The notes under the pieces were generated by a model. That model was not told where the DNA came from and did no database searches. It saw only the letters and a program-made list of their open reading frames with translations. This document shows, in pieces, positions 19,324 to 28,302 of a stretch of 43,911 nucleotides of DNA (positions are counted from its first letter, which is position 1; every line of letters begins with the position of its first letter). A program made the position numbers and the translations under genes. This DNA comes from Candidatus Sulfotelmatobacter sp. (GTDB lineage: Bacteria; Acidobacteriota; Terriglobia; Terriglobales; Acidobacteriaceae), in contig JAICJP010000002.1 in NCBI GenBank assembly GCA_025928375.1, positions 1 to 43,911 on the forward strand. The letters run 5' to 3'.

Positions 19324-20490
19324 ATGAATCCTAACCCGGCTTTGGGGGTGTTCTTTCACTGGTTGGGCGGTCTTGCGTCCGCTAGCTTCTACGTCCCTTA
19401 TCGGGGAGTCAAGAACTGGGCGTGGGAAACCTATTGGCTGGTTGGCGGATTTTTCAGTTGGATCATCGCGCCATGGCTGTTGGCATTGACTATGACTCGC
19501 GACCTCAGTCAGGTGCTACAACAGGCGCCCCGCAGCGCGATCCTTTGGGCCTACTTCTTTGGGGTGCTCTGGGGACTCGGAGGTCTAACGTTCGGGTTGA
19601 CCATGCGCTACCTCGGCATGTCGCTAGGCATGGCGGTCGCGCTGGGATACACGGCGGCGTTTGGCACATTGATGCCTCCGATCTTCCGCGGGGAGTTTGG
19701 CAGCCAAGTTCTTAGAACACGTTCCGGACTGGTCATTCTGGGCGGGATTGCCATTTGCCTGTTGGGAATTGCAGTCGCGGGTGCGGCTGGGGTTTCGAAG
19801 GAGCGGGAGCTGTCGGATGAACAGAAAAGAGCATCGATTAAAGAGTTCGACCTGAAGAAAGGATTGTTGGTCGCGACTTTCTCCGGGGTGATGAGTGCTT
19901 GTTTTGCATACGGTCTCGCCGCAGGAGATCCGATCAAAGCTATCACCGTGCAGCACGGAACGGCGGGACTTTGGCAGGGACTTCCGGTTCTGGTGGTGGT
20001 GCTTTTAGGCGGATTTACAACTAATTTCGTATGGTGCGTCATTCTGAACGTCCGAAATCACACCGGTTATCAATACTTTCAATCGGAGATTCGCGGAGAT
20101 GTACCGAGACGGAATGAAGAACACATTCTTGAAGCAGTGACAGATGCACCCGCAGAGGAGATGGCAGTTGCAGTAGCAGTAAAGCGCGAAATGCCAGCAA
20201 GAGCCCCATTGCTTCCCAATTATTTGTTTTCAGCTCTAGCGGGAACGACTTGGTACATGCAGTTTTTCTTTTACACCATGGGCGAAACGCAGATGGGCCG
20301 CTTTAAGTTCTCCAGCTGGACATTGCATATGGCCAGCATCATCATCTTCAGCACCCTGTGGGGTCTTGCGCTGAAAGAATGGAAGGGCGCCGGTGCCAAG
20401 ACAATGCTCCTCGTAGTGCTGAGCCTGCTGATATTGGTCACCTCGACAGTGGTTGTAGGCTACGGAAATTATGTCGGCGGAGCCCACTGA
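19324..20490 (+). CDS. rhaT: L-rhamnose/proton symporter
   Basis: 'GGLASASFYVPYRGVKNWAWETYWLVGGFFSWIIAPWLLAL', 'LWGLGGLTFGLTMRYLGMSLGMAVALGYTAAFGTLMPPIF', typical RhaT multi-pass protein. Confidence 0.93.
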   Translation: MNPNPALGVFFHWLGGLASASFYVPYRGVKNWAWETYWLVGGFFSWIIAPWLLALTMTRDLSQVLQQAPRSAILWAYFFGVLWGLGGLTFGLTMRYLGMSLGMAVALGYTAAFGTLMPPIFRGEFGSQVLRTRSGLVILGGIAICLLGIAVAGAAGVSKERELSDEQKRASIKEFDLKKGLLVATFSGVMSACFAYGLAAGDPIKAITVQHGTAGLWQGLPVLVVVLLGGFTTNFVWCVILNVRNHTGYQYFQSEIRGDVPRRNEEHILEAVTDAPAEEMAVAVAVKREMPARAPLLPNYLFSALAGTTWYMQFFFYTMGETQMGRFKFSSWTLHMASIIIFSTLWGLALKEWKGAGAKTMLLVVLSLLILVTSTVVVGYGNYVGGAH

Positions 20491-20569
20491 AGTTTGTCGT
20501 CGAGATTCTAAAGACCCATGCTTCCAACGAGCACCGCAATCGATGTCCGCGGTTGTCCATCAAGCATCT

Positions 20570-22975
20570 TCAAGGAAGATGCACCTGCTGATGGCCGGCG
20601 TGTAAGACGATGGCCTTTCCTTTCCACACGAAATCCCCTGTCATGTTCGGGGGGAGAGCTATTTCGGCGTCCACTCCAGTGGGACTCGATCGGAAACTAG
20701 CGTCGATGGTTCCTCGTGGAGTTGGTACTGCGGAGACCACGTTACTCAGGTGACCGAGATGAGGCTCGATGGTGACGCTGGAGAATCCCGGTGTCTTTGG
20801 CCGAATTCCGGCGATGATCGTGAGAAAATCAAAATTAGGATGAGCGCTCCAAGCGTGCGCATCAGACCTTGTGGGCTCTGGTTGTTCCGCCCAGGTGGTA
20901 AGTCCCATTGCAACCATGTCCCGCCACGGTTTCAACAGATCCAAATATCGGTCACCGAGACCTGCGTGATCCAGTGCGCGCGCCAAATAGAAGCGGAAGT
21001 AGTAGGTTGCAATCGTCATTTCCGGAACTGAACCGGATGTTGTGAAACCAGGGTCACTGGTCGAAAGAATCTTCGTCAGAACGTCCTTCTGCTTTTCCAC
21101 CGGGATTACGTCTAGCCATACGCCGAGGATATTGGCATGCTGGCTGTAATGCTTCTGGGCAGGAGTATCAGCAATTAAGCCGTACGAATCATTCCAGCAA
21201 AGCTTGCGGATCGCTGCCGCCGCGCGCGACTCAGCTTGACGGTAACGTTGCGCACGAATCCGGTCTCCGAACAGCGACTCCAGTTCGGCCGCATAGCGAA
21301 GCGCTTCAATATACTGCAAAGTGATGGGGGAGGACCCTCCGTTGACGTCCTGAGGAGGCATGCCGAAGGCAAAATCTTTTCCCCAATCGACGAATGGCCA
21401 CCACGGTACCTTTCCCAGAAGCCCATCTGGTCTTTGCTTATCGAGAAACCAGTCCATGACGGTTCTGGTGCCGGCAATTTGTTCTTTTACGAATTCATCG
21501 TCTCCGCGATACATCCAGAAATCGTGCAGCATTCCGATCCACAAGAGGGAGAATGTTGGAATCATCTGGGTCACCGAGGACGGATAGCGGCTACGCGTAA
21601 GGCCGTCGGGAACTCGGGAATCGTTAAAGGCCTGAATGGCTTGGCGGGCAAGGCGATCATCTTGGGCAACGACGTACGAGATCAAGGCCTGAATGCGTGT
21701 GTCCCCGATGTACTGCATCCTCTCGTAGTAGGGCGTGTCCATGTAGGTATCGTGCGCATCGAGGCGAGCGGTCCTCCAGCCAATTTCCCAAATCGGTGAC
21801 AGAGAGGGGTCATCCGAGGAGAAACGCGCTCGCTCTTCGAATGGAAAGGCTGTAAACCAACAACGAAGATTATCAACATGGAGCGGTTGATCCGCTGTGC
21901 TGAAGTCAAGCTGCAAGTATCGCCATGTACGCCAGACTAGGGGCATGAAGCGGCGTTCTTGGGCTCCATCGGGCAAGAACTCGTCGAAGATACCCACTAT
22001 CTTTTTGTCGGCGATTTCGTTTCGATTACCCTTCTGTCCCCGGCTATCAAAGAGAGCCTCGGCATAGGTGACACGGATAGTGCTCTGAGCGCCACCGGTC
22101 ACCGTCAACTCTGGATATGCGGTGATCAGATGAGCCTGGTCCAGCAGAAGAGTGACCTTTGCGTGAGCTGGTATTTCGAGGGGCGAGCCGGGAAAGCCCG
22201 CAGGCAACTGGATTCCAATCGTACGTACCACTCGTCCCGCGGGTGTTGCTTCCAGCTGCATTGGGGGCAGCGGGTCGGGCACCAGTTGCCAGTTGTTGTT
22301 CTGCAGCACCGCGCCTCGTAGGGACGCAAAACCCATGGCCACTGGCTTTTGCCATTGGCCGTGGGAAGATGCCACATTGTTCCACGACCAATCGAAGAGC
22401 GATGCATCTATGTGCTCGGCCGGCTCTGCAACGTAATATGACTTCTCGATATCCGGAGGGGTCGGCAAGGTCTGTATGCCTTTTTCCTCTTCGACCTCCC
22501 AGCTGTTGTCCGTATTAACAATCTCTTCGCTCGAGGTATCGCCTTGGAGTGCAAATCCCGTCTTATCTGTGATCTGAGCCAGCGGTACAACACCAAAGTT
22601 CCATACCGTGGCAGAGATCTCGTTTTTCCCGGCATGCAGGAATTTCGCAAGGTCGTAAGTTTCATATCTCCAATGAGCGAGATCGCTTCGCGCCGGCCCT
22701 CGCCCTATCTCCTGCTGGTTTATGAAAAGCACAAACTGCGCGTCAGCGCTGACATGAACTACGAAGTGCTCCGGCGACTGCGGAATGTCGAACAATTTGC
22801 GGAAATGCAGAACAACGCTATCTCTCAGGGGTGCGCTGGGCGAAGTTATCCATTGTGCTTTCCACAATCCACGCAGAGCCTCAGGCGGAAGCTGGGCTGA
22901 CGCTCTGATCTCCATAGCAAACAGGAGAGCGATCGATGTAATCGCGAAGAACTTGATTTTCATAGGTGAGGGCAT
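20570..22975 (-). CDS. Secreted alpha-L-rhamnosidase (GH78)
   Basis: Signal peptide; 'LWKAQWITSPSAPLRDSVVLHFRKLFDIPQSPEHFVVHVSADAQFVLFINQQEIGRGPARSDLAHWRYETYDL'; (alpha/alpha)6 part 'DTYMDTPYYERMQYIGDTRIQALISYV' and 'TTWAEQPEPTRSDAHAWSAHPNFDFL'. Start could be ATG 22963. Confidence 0.9.
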   Translation of the reverse strand: MPSPMKIKFFAITSIALLFAMEIRASAQLPPEALRGLWKAQWITSPSAPLRDSVVLHFRKLFDIPQSPEHFVVHVSADAQFVLFINQQEIGRGPARSDLAHWRYETYDLAKFLHAGKNEISATVWNFGVVPLAQITDKTGFALQGDTSSEEIVNTDNSWEVEEEKGIQTLPTPPDIEKSYYVAEPAEHIDASLFDWSWNNVASSHGQWQKPVAMGFASLRGAVLQNNNWQLVPDPLPPMQLEATPAGRVVRTIGIQLPAGFPGSPLEIPAHAKVTLLLDQAHLITAYPELTVTGGAQSTIRVTYAEALFDSRGQKGNRNEIADKKIVGIFDEFLPDGAQERRFMPLVWRTWRYLQLDFSTADQPLHVDNLRCWFTAFPFEERARFSSDDPSLSPIWEIGWRTARLDAHDTYMDTPYYERMQYIGDTRIQALISYVVAQDDRLARQAIQAFNDSRVPDGLTRSRYPSSVTQMIPTFSLLWIGMLHDFWMYRGDDEFVKEQIAGTRTVMDWFLDKQRPDGLLGKVPWWPFVDWGKDFAFGMPPQDVNGGSSPITLQYIEALRYAAELESLFGDRIRAQRYRQAESRAAAAIRKLCWNDSYGLIADTPAQKHYSQHANILGVWLDVIPVEKQKDVLTKILSTSDPGFTTSGSVPEMTIATYYFRFYLARALDHAGLGDRYLDLLKPWRDMVAMGLTTWAEQPEPTRSDAHAWSAHPNFDFLTIIAGIRPKTPGFSSVTIEPHLGHLSNVVSAVPTPRGTIDASFRSSPTGVDAEIALPPNMTGDFVWKGKAIVLHAGHQQVHLP

Positions 22976-23423
22976 TTCACAGAACGCACGCCGCGGATGG
23001 TTTCACCTGGATGAGCCCAATGTCAATCCGTGGGCCACTAGGTTCCGTAACGTCTCGATATGAAATTGATGGGTCACCTGCAATGGAACGAGCACAGGTT
23101 GCTTCGGAAGGACAGCGTCGCAATGGCTAACCGGAAAGGGGTATGGATCGCCTTCCACGTTTGTAGTCTCAGTTGGGACGCAGTGCCTCAAGAGCCGCGT
23201 CGGTGGTAGCTTGTTCCACGTCGGCTTCGACTCTAAACTCAACCAGCAAGATGCAGCCTGCAACCAGGAGAGCTGCCACACGTTCAAGGCAGTTCCAACG
23301 ATGGTGAAATAGTCCAGCCGGTTCCCGCGATGTGCAGCGAATTCACGGCCTATCACAACTTCAAACGTGTTTGCAGATTTCAAGGATGGTTCTGAGGGCG
23401 AGGATAAAGGCTTGAGCGGCAAA

Positions 23424-23473
23424 TGGCGGGGACGACGGGACTCGAACCCGCGGCCTCTGCCGTGACAGGGCAA
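23424..23473 (-). pseudogene. 3' half of a tRNA-Asp(GTC): anticodon arm, variable loop, T-arm, acceptor 3' strand and CCA; 5' half missing
   Basis: Minus strand: TTGCC-CTGTCAC-GGCAG (anticodon GTC), AGGCC, GCGGG-TTCGAGT-CCCGT, CGTCCCC-G-CCA. The 27 nt upstream (TTGATATCAACCAGTTACATCTCGTTG) cannot pair as acceptor or D-arm. Confidence 0.8.
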
Positions 23474-23503
23474 CAACGAGATGTAACTGGTTGATATCAA
23501 ACG

Positions 23504-23582
23504 GTGTCGGCGAACGTCGTTTGGTGCGAAATGATACCGGAGATGATTTCTTATCGTCCCCTTAACGTCCCCGGATCTTTGA
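23504..23582 (+). repeat. Imperfect direct repeat, copy 1
   Basis: GTGTCGGCGAACGTCGTTTGGTGCGAAATGATACCGGAGATGATTTCTTATCGTCCCCTTAACGTCCCCGGATCTTTGA; conserved ends, divergent middle relative to copy 2. Confidence 0.8.
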
Positions 23583-23599
23583 CTCTTTAAATGGAAGCC

Positions 23600-24300
23600 G
23601 GGTCGGCGCTACCCGAGGATGTCGCTCGACGAATCGCAAATGATCGTAAAGTCCGGACGTTTCGTCACGGCGGAATCTTCTCTTAGCCACATGTAACCGA
23701 CATGGCGTGGGACAAGGTGGGTAATACGTACATCAGCGATGGCTATATTAATCCCGCATCGCGAAAGTCAACAAAAACGGCAACTGGATTAAATCGTGGG
23801 GAGAGCCTGGAAACCAACCGGGACAGTTCAGCACTCCTCACAGCCTTGCTGTCGATGCCGAAGACCACGTCTACGTGGCCGACCGCGGCAATGGCCGCAT
23901 CCAGGTCTTGGACGGCGAGGAAGGTTCCTTCGGAAAATCACAATTGATGTGCCATTTGATCCGAACGCCAGCCCTGCCATTGGGAGCAAGCCGGTCTTAC
24001 CCATCAAAGGACCTCAGACAATGGCGCCGGCTCACCATGGGCAATCTGCATCACGCCTCCGCCGAACTAGGTTTTGTTTAGTTCTGATGCATACCGGGGT
24101 CGCATTTATAAGCTAACTCTCGACGGTAAAGTTTTGGGAGTGCTGGGGGAATCCGGCAAACAGCTCAAGCAGTTCGGGCGGATTCACGAAATTGCATGTC
24201 CATCCGACAATGAACTCTACGTGAGCGAGTTGTTGAACTGGCGGTGGCACGAAACTGCAGGGCGGTCGATACACCCTTCGAAGTCGGCGAGACGCGTGGA
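23600..24300 (+). pseudogene. NHL-repeat (peptidyl-alpha-hydroxyglycine alpha-amidating lyase-like) beta-propeller pseudogene with several frameshifts
   Basis: Consistent homology scattered over three frames: 'MAWDKVGNTYISDGYIN', 'VADRGNGRIQVLDGEEG', 'RFLRKITIDVPFDPNASPAIGSKPVLPIKGPQTMAP', 'LFSSDAYRGRIYKLTLDGKVLGVLGESGKQLKQFGRIHEIACPSDNELYVSELLNWR'. Boundaries approximate. Confidence 0.82.
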
Positions 24301-24316
24301 TTCATGTGGGACCACT

Positions 24317-24393
24317 GTGTCGGCGGACGTCGTTTGATGCAAAAGGGGAGCCGCATGTCCCTTCTTATATCCCCTTAACGTCCCCAGATTTGA
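24317..24393 (+). repeat. Imperfect direct repeat, copy 2
   Basis: GTGTCGGCGGACGTCGTTTGATGCAAAAGGGGAGCCGCATGTCCCTTCTTATATCCCCTTAACGTCCCCAGATTTGA. Confidence 0.8.
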
Positions 24394-24611
24394 AGCTGGC
24401 AAATTCTGTGAGCACAAGTGGGTTTCCCAAACTCCAACAGATGAGCCGACGACTTCCGGCTTGCCCGTCATCCGTAACGTCGGTCCAGAATGGAGTTTCG
24501 TCCTTGCCCGGGGAAGCGACCTTTATCGCCCGGCAATCCGAGGCACGGTATCCGCGCTCGCCGACATCAACTTGTGTTGATGAACTACAATCCAGAATTC
24601 GGACAGAGATT

Positions 24612-25435
24612 ATGAGTTCCGGCCAGATCGAAAAAGCGTCTCGCTTTCGTGCGCTTCATGACCGTCCGGGTCCATTTGTGATTCCGAATCCTTGGGACGT
24701 CGCCTCCACCCGCATTCTCGAAGGGATCGGTTTGGAGGCGGTGGCAACTTCAAGTGCTGCCTCAGCCTGTGCCGTGGGTCGACGAGATGGTGAGCTGACT
24801 CGAGATGAGGCGCTTGCGGATGCACGCATGATTGTGGACGCCACGGATTTGCCGGTCTCCGCTGACCTAGAGAGAGGATTCGGTGACGCCCCGGACGCTG
24901 TCGCTGAAACCATTCGGCTCGCGGCAGAAGCGGGCTGGTGGGCTGCACAATCGAAGACACGACAGGAAATCCAGATGAGCCTCTCTACGATTTCAGCCTT
25001 GCAGTAGAAAGAATTGCTGCCGCCGCACAGGCAGCACATGCAGTCGGGTTCCCCTTCATTCTGACTGCGCGAGCGCACAATCTCATGTTCGCGAACCCGA
25101 GCTTGGATGAGACTATCAAGCGTCTTCGGGCCTTTAAACGGGCGGGCGCTGACGTCCTTTTCGCACCTGGTCTTCCCGATCTTGGCGCCGTGCGGGCAGT
25201 TTGCAAGGTCTTATCGAAGCCAGTCAATTTCATGGTGGGCATCAAAGGCAAATCGTTTTCGGTTGTCGAACTAGCGACCGCGGGAGTAACGCGTATCAGC
25301 CTCGCCACTTCGCTTTATCGGGCGGCAATGACCCGGTTCCTTGAAGCTGCATCCGAAGTGAAAAACTCAGGCCAATTTGACTTTGTCGATCGCTGCGCCA
25401 GTACCGCGGAACTGCTGAAACTGATGCGAATCTGA
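24612..25435 (+). pseudogene. Isocitrate lyase/phosphoenolpyruvate mutase (ICL/PEPM) family protein, disrupted by a -1 frameshift near 24935
   Basis: 'RFRALHDRPGPFVIPNPWDVASTRILEGIGLEAVATSSAA...VSADLERGFGDAPDAVAETIRLAAEAG' continues in another frame as 'LVGCTIEDTTGNPDEPLYDFSLAVERIAAAAQAA...FVDRCASTAELLKLM'. One missing C (GGCCTGG to GGCTGG) explains the shift. Confidence 0.88.
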
Positions 25436-25569
25436 CGCTCGCGCCAATCCGAGGTTTGGAGCCGAGAAACTTGCCATTTCCGGATTACCCATCAGAACTA
25501 GCCGGCGCTCGGCGGACCATCCCCATCATAGTCAGCAAGTTGATTCTTACGGCGCGGTATGCCTTTTCA

Positions 25570-26412
25570 TCAAACCAAAGCCTGCCGAAAGAACTCGCTG
25601 CTGGCCTTGCCGTCCTTCTCGAAAGTACCTTGACCTTCGATCGAAATTCCCCCCGAGTAGCCGGCTTTCTTCACATACCCAAAGAATGCGGCATAGTGAT
25701 CGTCTTCCACTAGATCGTGCGGCCACACGCGGCCATGGGGATTGGCGAAGTGCAAATGCACTATCTCGCGTCTCCCAATCTCAATGATCCGCGGGTCTTC
25801 GTTCTCTTCCCGAAGGTGGAAGTAGTCGATGATCATCCGGATATTCGGGTGCTTCACCCGGCGCACCATCTCCAGAGCCTCAGCACCGGTGTTAAGGATG
25901 TTGCTCTCCTGGCGTCTTAAAGGCTCGATGGCAACGATGACGTGAGAACGGCTTGCCACTTCACCCGCCATCTTGAGGAAGGAGGCAATCTGATCCCGCG
26001 CCTGCTCACGAGAAAATCCCTCCGGCACATTGCGGGAACCGGCGCTGCCCCATACCACAATGGAAGCCCCGAGACGCCGGCAGCGGGGCAGACAGCCCTC
26101 GAGATATCCCCTCAAGGCAGAGGTTGGGACTTCGGGCCCAACCACTTTCAAGTCAGGACGGCGGATAAAACTATTGAAGGCATAGCAGCGGAGCGGCGAG
26201 GCAAGCACGGTATCGGAGAATTCGCGAAACTGGTCTTTGCTCATGGCCGCGATGTCAGCCGCGGCTGGTTCTACGTAGTCGAACCCATACTTCGCCGCGC
26301 CCGCGACGTCGCGGGTACAGACTCCGACCTTTACCGGGCGCTCCCGGCCCCAGGCGACAGGACATACGAAAGCGGCTGCGGCCGCAGCCAGAAATGTTCG
26401 GCGTGTCACCAT
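25570..26412 (-). CDS. Exported sugar phosphate isomerase/epimerase-like TIM-barrel protein
   Basis: Export leader 'MVTRRTFLAAAAAAFVCPVAWG'; 'IVAIEPLRRQESNILNTGAEALEMVRRVKHPNIRMIIDYFHLREENED', 'GYSGGISIEGQ', AP-endonuclease-2-like fold motifs. Confidence 0.85.
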   Translation of the reverse strand: MVTRRTFLAAAAAAFVCPVAWGRERPVKVGVCTRDVAGAAKYGFDYVEPAAADIAAMSKDQFREFSDTVLASPLRCYAFNSFIRRPDLKVVGPEVPTSALRGYLEGCLPRCRRLGASIVVWGSAGSRNVPEGFSREQARDQIASFLKMAGEVASRSHVIVAIEPLRRQESNILNTGAEALEMVRRVKHPNIRMIIDYFHLREENEDPRIIEIGRREIVHLHFANPHGRVWPHDLVEDDHYAAFFGYVKKAGYSGGISIEGQGTFEKDGKASSEFFRQALV

Positions 26413-26427
26413 GAGCAGTGTAAAGAG

Positions 26428-27828
26428 CTACACTTCTTCCGGCACTACATACGGCGCGCGATAGGTGCCGTGCAGCATCTTGGTGGCTTCCTCATCGCCG
26501 ATGATCTGCTCCCGCTCCGGATCGAATTTCAGGGTGCGACCCAGACGGTAGGAGGTATTTGCAAGGTGCACTAGAGTGGAAGAGATGTGACCTTCCTCAA
26601 TCGGACAATGGAGATCTTCGGCGCGCCGGCTGCGAACGCAATCGATGAAGTTTGCCCAGTGGTCGCCAGATGCTTTGCCGGACGGTCCAGGCTCGACCTG
26701 ATCTGTGAGCCAGGTCTTGTAGGCATCGTACCCATCCATTGCCAGGTAACCGTTCGATCCATAGAAGATATTGCCGATTGTGTTGGTTTTAGCCTCCTTC
26801 GGTCCCAGAACTTGCTTATCTTCGGGTTTCTTGGTCAGCCCCGCGGTTGGAATGCCACTGGCGCCAAAGGCGTTGGTGCCGATCTCGGCCTCGTGATTGG
26901 TGATCCAATGCCGTACTTCGATCTCCATCATCTTGCGTTTACCCTGCGGTTCCTCGAAGGCGAATGTGGCGTTCAGCGTGTTGGGTGTCTCCTGGTCATC
27001 GTCAAACATGAAGTGCCCGCCCATGGCGGAAACCTGAACCGGGAACCGCACCCCCAATCCCCAGCGGGCAATATCGATTTCGTGTATGGCCTGATTGCCG
27101 ATGTCACCGTTGCCGGTATCCCAGATCCAATGCCAGTTGTAGTGAAATCGATTGCGGGTGAAAGGTTTCATCGGTGCGGGACCGGTCCACAAGTCGTAGT
27201 TGATCCCGGCCGGCACCGCTTCCGGCTGCGCATGTCCAATGCTGGGCCGCCATTTGTAGCAGAGTGCGCGGGCCAGATAGGTATTGCCTATAGTGCCGTC
27301 GTTTACCCGCTTGATGGCTTCGATCATGCCGGGATTGGAGCGCGACTGGCTCCCATGTTGGCATATGCGGTTGTACTTCTTCACCGCCCGCACCAGTTGA
27401 CGCCCTTCAAACCAGTTGTGCGAGCATGGCTTCTCCACGTAAACATCTTTGCCGGCCTGGCAGGCCCAGATCGCCATCAGCGAGTGCCAGTGATTGGGCG
27501 TGGCGATGGAAATGGCGTCAATATCTTTGTCCTCAAGCAGCCTTCGAATGTCGCCGTACGATTTTGGCCTGGCCAGCCCCATCTTTTCCGCGTCACCAAG
27601 ACGCTGGTTCAATACGCTTTCGTCGACATCGCACATGGCAGCGATTTCGGTCCCAGGAACGTTGGCGAAGCCCTTGAGATGATCGTTGCCGCGACCGCGG
27701 AGTCCACAAATTGCCAGCCGCACCCGGTCGTTGGCGCCAAATATTCTGCCACCCATGGCAAGAGTCGCCGCGCCCACAGTCATGGCTCTTCCTGTCGTCT
27801 TCAGAAAATCGCGTCGATCAATTTCCAT
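26428..27828 (-). CDS. Tat-exported Gfo/Idh/MocA family oxidoreductase
   Basis: Tat leader 'MEIDRRDFLKTTGRAMTVGAATLAMGG'; 'VRLAICGLRGRGNDHLKGFANVPGTEIAAMCDVDE', 'DIDAISIATPNHWHSLMAIWACQAGKDVYVEKPCSHNWFEGRQLV'. ATG 27828 preferred over 27861. Confidence 0.92.
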   Translation of the reverse strand: MEIDRRDFLKTTGRAMTVGAATLAMGGRIFGANDRVRLAICGLRGRGNDHLKGFANVPGTEIAAMCDVDESVLNQRLGDAEKMGLARPKSYGDIRRLLEDKDIDAISIATPNHWHSLMAIWACQAGKDVYVEKPCSHNWFEGRQLVRAVKKYNRICQHGSQSRSNPGMIEAIKRVNDGTIGNTYLARALCYKWRPSIGHAQPEAVPAGINYDLWTGPAPMKPFTRNRFHYNWHWIWDTGNGDIGNQAIHEIDIARWGLGVRFPVQVSAMGGHFMFDDDQETPNTLNATFAFEEPQGKRKMMEIEVRHWITNHEAEIGTNAFGASGIPTAGLTKKPEDKQVLGPKEAKTNTIGNIFYGSNGYLAMDGYDAYKTWLTDQVEPGPSGKASGDHWANFIDCVRSRRAEDLHCPIEEGHISSTLVHLANTSYRLGRTLKFDPEREQIIGDEEATKMLHGTYRAPYVVPEEV

Positions 27829-28302
27829 ATTGCCGCCTTCGTACAAGGATATTTTCCGCATGCCGCATGATATCGCTTTCCACGAATAGACAGCGTGGCA
27901 ACGTACGCGGGAGTCCTCGCCTTTTCCCCCCGTTAAGGACGGTCGGCTGAACCAGAGCGCTTTCCCGAAACCTGGTGGTCCCAGAAGCTGCTATGCAGGG
28001 GTGAATCGATGCGCTGGAACACGAAATCAAAGGGAAGGTTGAGGTGATCACTATTGCGGCAGTCTTCGAAGAGAGTTTCCGATTTGAGAGGTCCCACTTT
28101 CATCATGGCCGACTCCAGATCGGCGCCTACCCTGATCTCGGTGGCTTGCCGGATCTGCATGCTGCAGCGATATTGAAGGTAGAATGACAACCAAGAGCAG
28201 TGAACCGGCAAACGAGACAGCAACTTCGCGGTCGACGAGACTCCATCGACTTACGTTTCTTTATTGACGTGCTACTTCCCCTGCGGACGGTAACAAATCA
28301 CC

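Noticed and set aside
23003-23500. 165-aa minus-strand ORF
   Set aside because: Contains the translated tRNA-Asp fragment ('CHGRGRGFESRRPRH') and otherwise has no domain; spurious ORF.
23424-23500. Intact tRNA-Asp gene
   Set aside because: The 5' acceptor strand and D-arm cannot be formed from the upstream 27 nt, so only the 3' half is present.
23504-24393. CRISPR-like or integron attC array
   Set aside because: Only two imperfect long repeats about 810 bp apart; no regular spacers, no cas genes or integrase seen.
26587-27870. 427-aa + strand ORF
   Set aside because: Exactly antisense to the well-supported Gfo/Idh oxidoreductase; no recognisable domain; typical GC-bias shadow ORF.
28183-28266. 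27-codon + strand ORF 'MTTKSSEPANETATSRSTRLHRLTFLY'
   Set aside because: Too short with no diagnostic motif; might be a truncated N-terminus but cannot be supported.
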